From CAYPEL01 sp964409635 (lineage in GTDB: Bacteria; Pseudomonadota; Gammaproteobacteria; DSM-19610): 14,969 nucleotides of DNA. The position numbers were made by a program, and so were the translations under genes. Within the stretch, counting starts at the first letter, position 1. Each line of letters opens with the position of its first letter. Under the pieces are notes generated by a model. It was not told where the DNA came from. It ran no database searches and saw nothing but the letters and a program-made list of their open reading frames with translations. The stretch covers positions 1-14,969 of the forward strand of contig CAYPEL010000061.1 in the NCBI GenBank assembly GCA_964409635.1, given 5' to 3'. Positions 14,531-14,969 of the stretch are shown in pieces.

Positions 14531-14881
14531 TTACTGAACCTGATTGGGTGAGGGCAGAGTCGTAAGGTCAGAACTTTGTGAGCTGAACCAGGCCGCAACG
14601 TCTTTTTGATCCTGCTTCGATAGCGCTGCAGCAAATCCGGACATGATCGGATTTTTCCGGGTACCACTCTTATAGTCCTTTAGCGCTCTAACAAGGTAGT
14701 CAGCATGTTGTCCAGCCAGTTTCGGATATTGTTTATTGGAGCCATTACCATCAACGCCATGGCAGGCCTGGCAGGATTGTTCAGAAATAGTTTTGCCGGC
14801 TGTTGCATCACCGCCGGCGATGGCAGACTGGTAGCTGCACATGCTTGCAACAAGTAGAGCGAGTGTGTTTAATTTTTTCAT
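14531..14881 (-). CDS. Periplasmic class I mono-heme cytochrome c (c553-like)
   Basis: A 116-residue secreted cytochrome c that should shuttle electrons in the periplasm. A signal peptide occupies residues 1-22, with a predicted cut after AIA, leaving GGDATAGKT. The single heme site is CQACH (Cys37, Cys40, His41), followed by GVDGNG. The likely axial methionine is Met80 in NPIMSGFAAAL, and WF near the end fits the C-terminal helix of class I cytochromes. ATG 14881 is preferred: AGAGG lies about 10 bases upstream and the MKK start gives a proper signal peptide; TTG 14887 would add two residues. A strong terminator follows. Upstream, a repeat element starts only 31 bp from the ATG and may carry the promoter. 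The electron donor and acceptor are unknown; subfamily assignment (c553 or c5-like) is tentative. Confidence 0.93.
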   Translation of the reverse strand: MKKLNTLALLVASMCSYQSAIAGGDATAGKTISEQSCQACHGVDGNGSNKQYPKLAGQHADYLVRALKDYKSGTRKNPIMSGFAAALSKQDQKDVAAWFSSQSSDLTTLPSPNQVQ

Positions 14882-14911
14882 AGTCAAGTTGCCTCTCGGT
14901 TCCTGTTTGAT

Positions 14912-14969
14912 CTAGTAGTCCTTCAACATGATAATGACGGGTTAAGTCAGTTTGTCAACGTTCACGGCA
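14912..14969. mobile_element. MITE-like element, copy 2, cut by the window end
   Basis: The first 30 bases match the left end of the element at 10204-10350 with one difference. All 58 visible bases match the reverse complement of that element's right part at about 50 positions, so this copy is inverted relative to copy 1. It starts at CTAGTAGTCC, again next to a CTAG. The remainder lies beyond the window. Confidence 0.8.
14928..14958 (-). promoter_or_regulatory. Candidate cytochrome promoter within repeat copy 2
   Basis: On the minus strand a consensus TTGACA (14958-14953) is followed after 19 bases by TATCAT (14933-14928). Transcription would begin near 14921, about 40 bases before the cytochrome ATG. 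The spacer is two bases longer than ideal. The whole promoter is inside the repeat; copy 1 has TTGGCA and TACCAT at the same positions, weaker versions of both boxes. Confidence 0.4.

Noticed and set aside
14440..14667. 75-codon minus-strand open frame overlapping the cytochrome gene
   Set aside because: It runs through the cytochrome coding region in another frame and across its terminator.
1..14969. CRISPR array, prophage or complete insertion sequence
   Set aside because: No regularly spaced direct repeats, phage structural genes or transposase motifs were found on either strand.

Overview
The window comes from a non-enteric gammaproteobacterium in a draft assembly. It contains a run of exactly 100 N (7262-7361), which is the usual placeholder for a scaffold gap. 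The gene order prmC-prfA-hemA, divergent from TPR lipoprotein-lolB-ispE-tRNA-Gln-prs-rplY-pth-ychF-tRNA-Met, is the order I know from Pseudomonas aeruginosa (PA4664-PA4673 region). The individual proteins match their E. coli counterparts motif by motif. The genus cannot be told from this sequence.

Region 1 (1-2584, minus strand) carries hemA, prfA and the start of prmC. These cover the first committed step of tetrapyrrole synthesis, a class I release factor, and the methylase that modifies release factors. Region 2 (2726-8703, plus strand) starts from a divergent promoter. It holds an LbcA-like TPR lipoprotein, the lipoprotein receptor LolB, IspE (isoprenoid precursor kinase), tRNA-Gln, Prs (PRPP synthesis), ribosomal protein bL25 and peptidyl-tRNA hydrolase. 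The prs reading frame is broken by one missing base near 6601 and its last codons fall in the gap. Region 3 (8882-10144) is ychF and elongator tRNA-Met. Region 4 (10520-13285) is rapA, the RNA polymerase recycling ATPase. Region 5 (13286-14969) is looser: a small protein of unknown function, a stand-alone CBM48 glycogen-binding-type protein and a secreted mono-heme cytochrome c, all on the minus strand, with long non-coding spacers.

The coding content is largely housekeeping. The unusual material is non-coding. A 117-bp palindrome with perfect 34-bp arms sits between lolB and ispE, and the apparent ispE start codon lies inside one arm. A 147-bp terminal-inverted-repeat element lies upstream of rapA, and a second partial copy at the window end appears to carry the promoter of the cytochrome gene. 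A REP-like palindrome lies between pth and ychF. An orphan terminator downstream of no visible gene suggests a small RNA. I found no complete novel multi-gene system, CRISPR array, phage or transposase gene.
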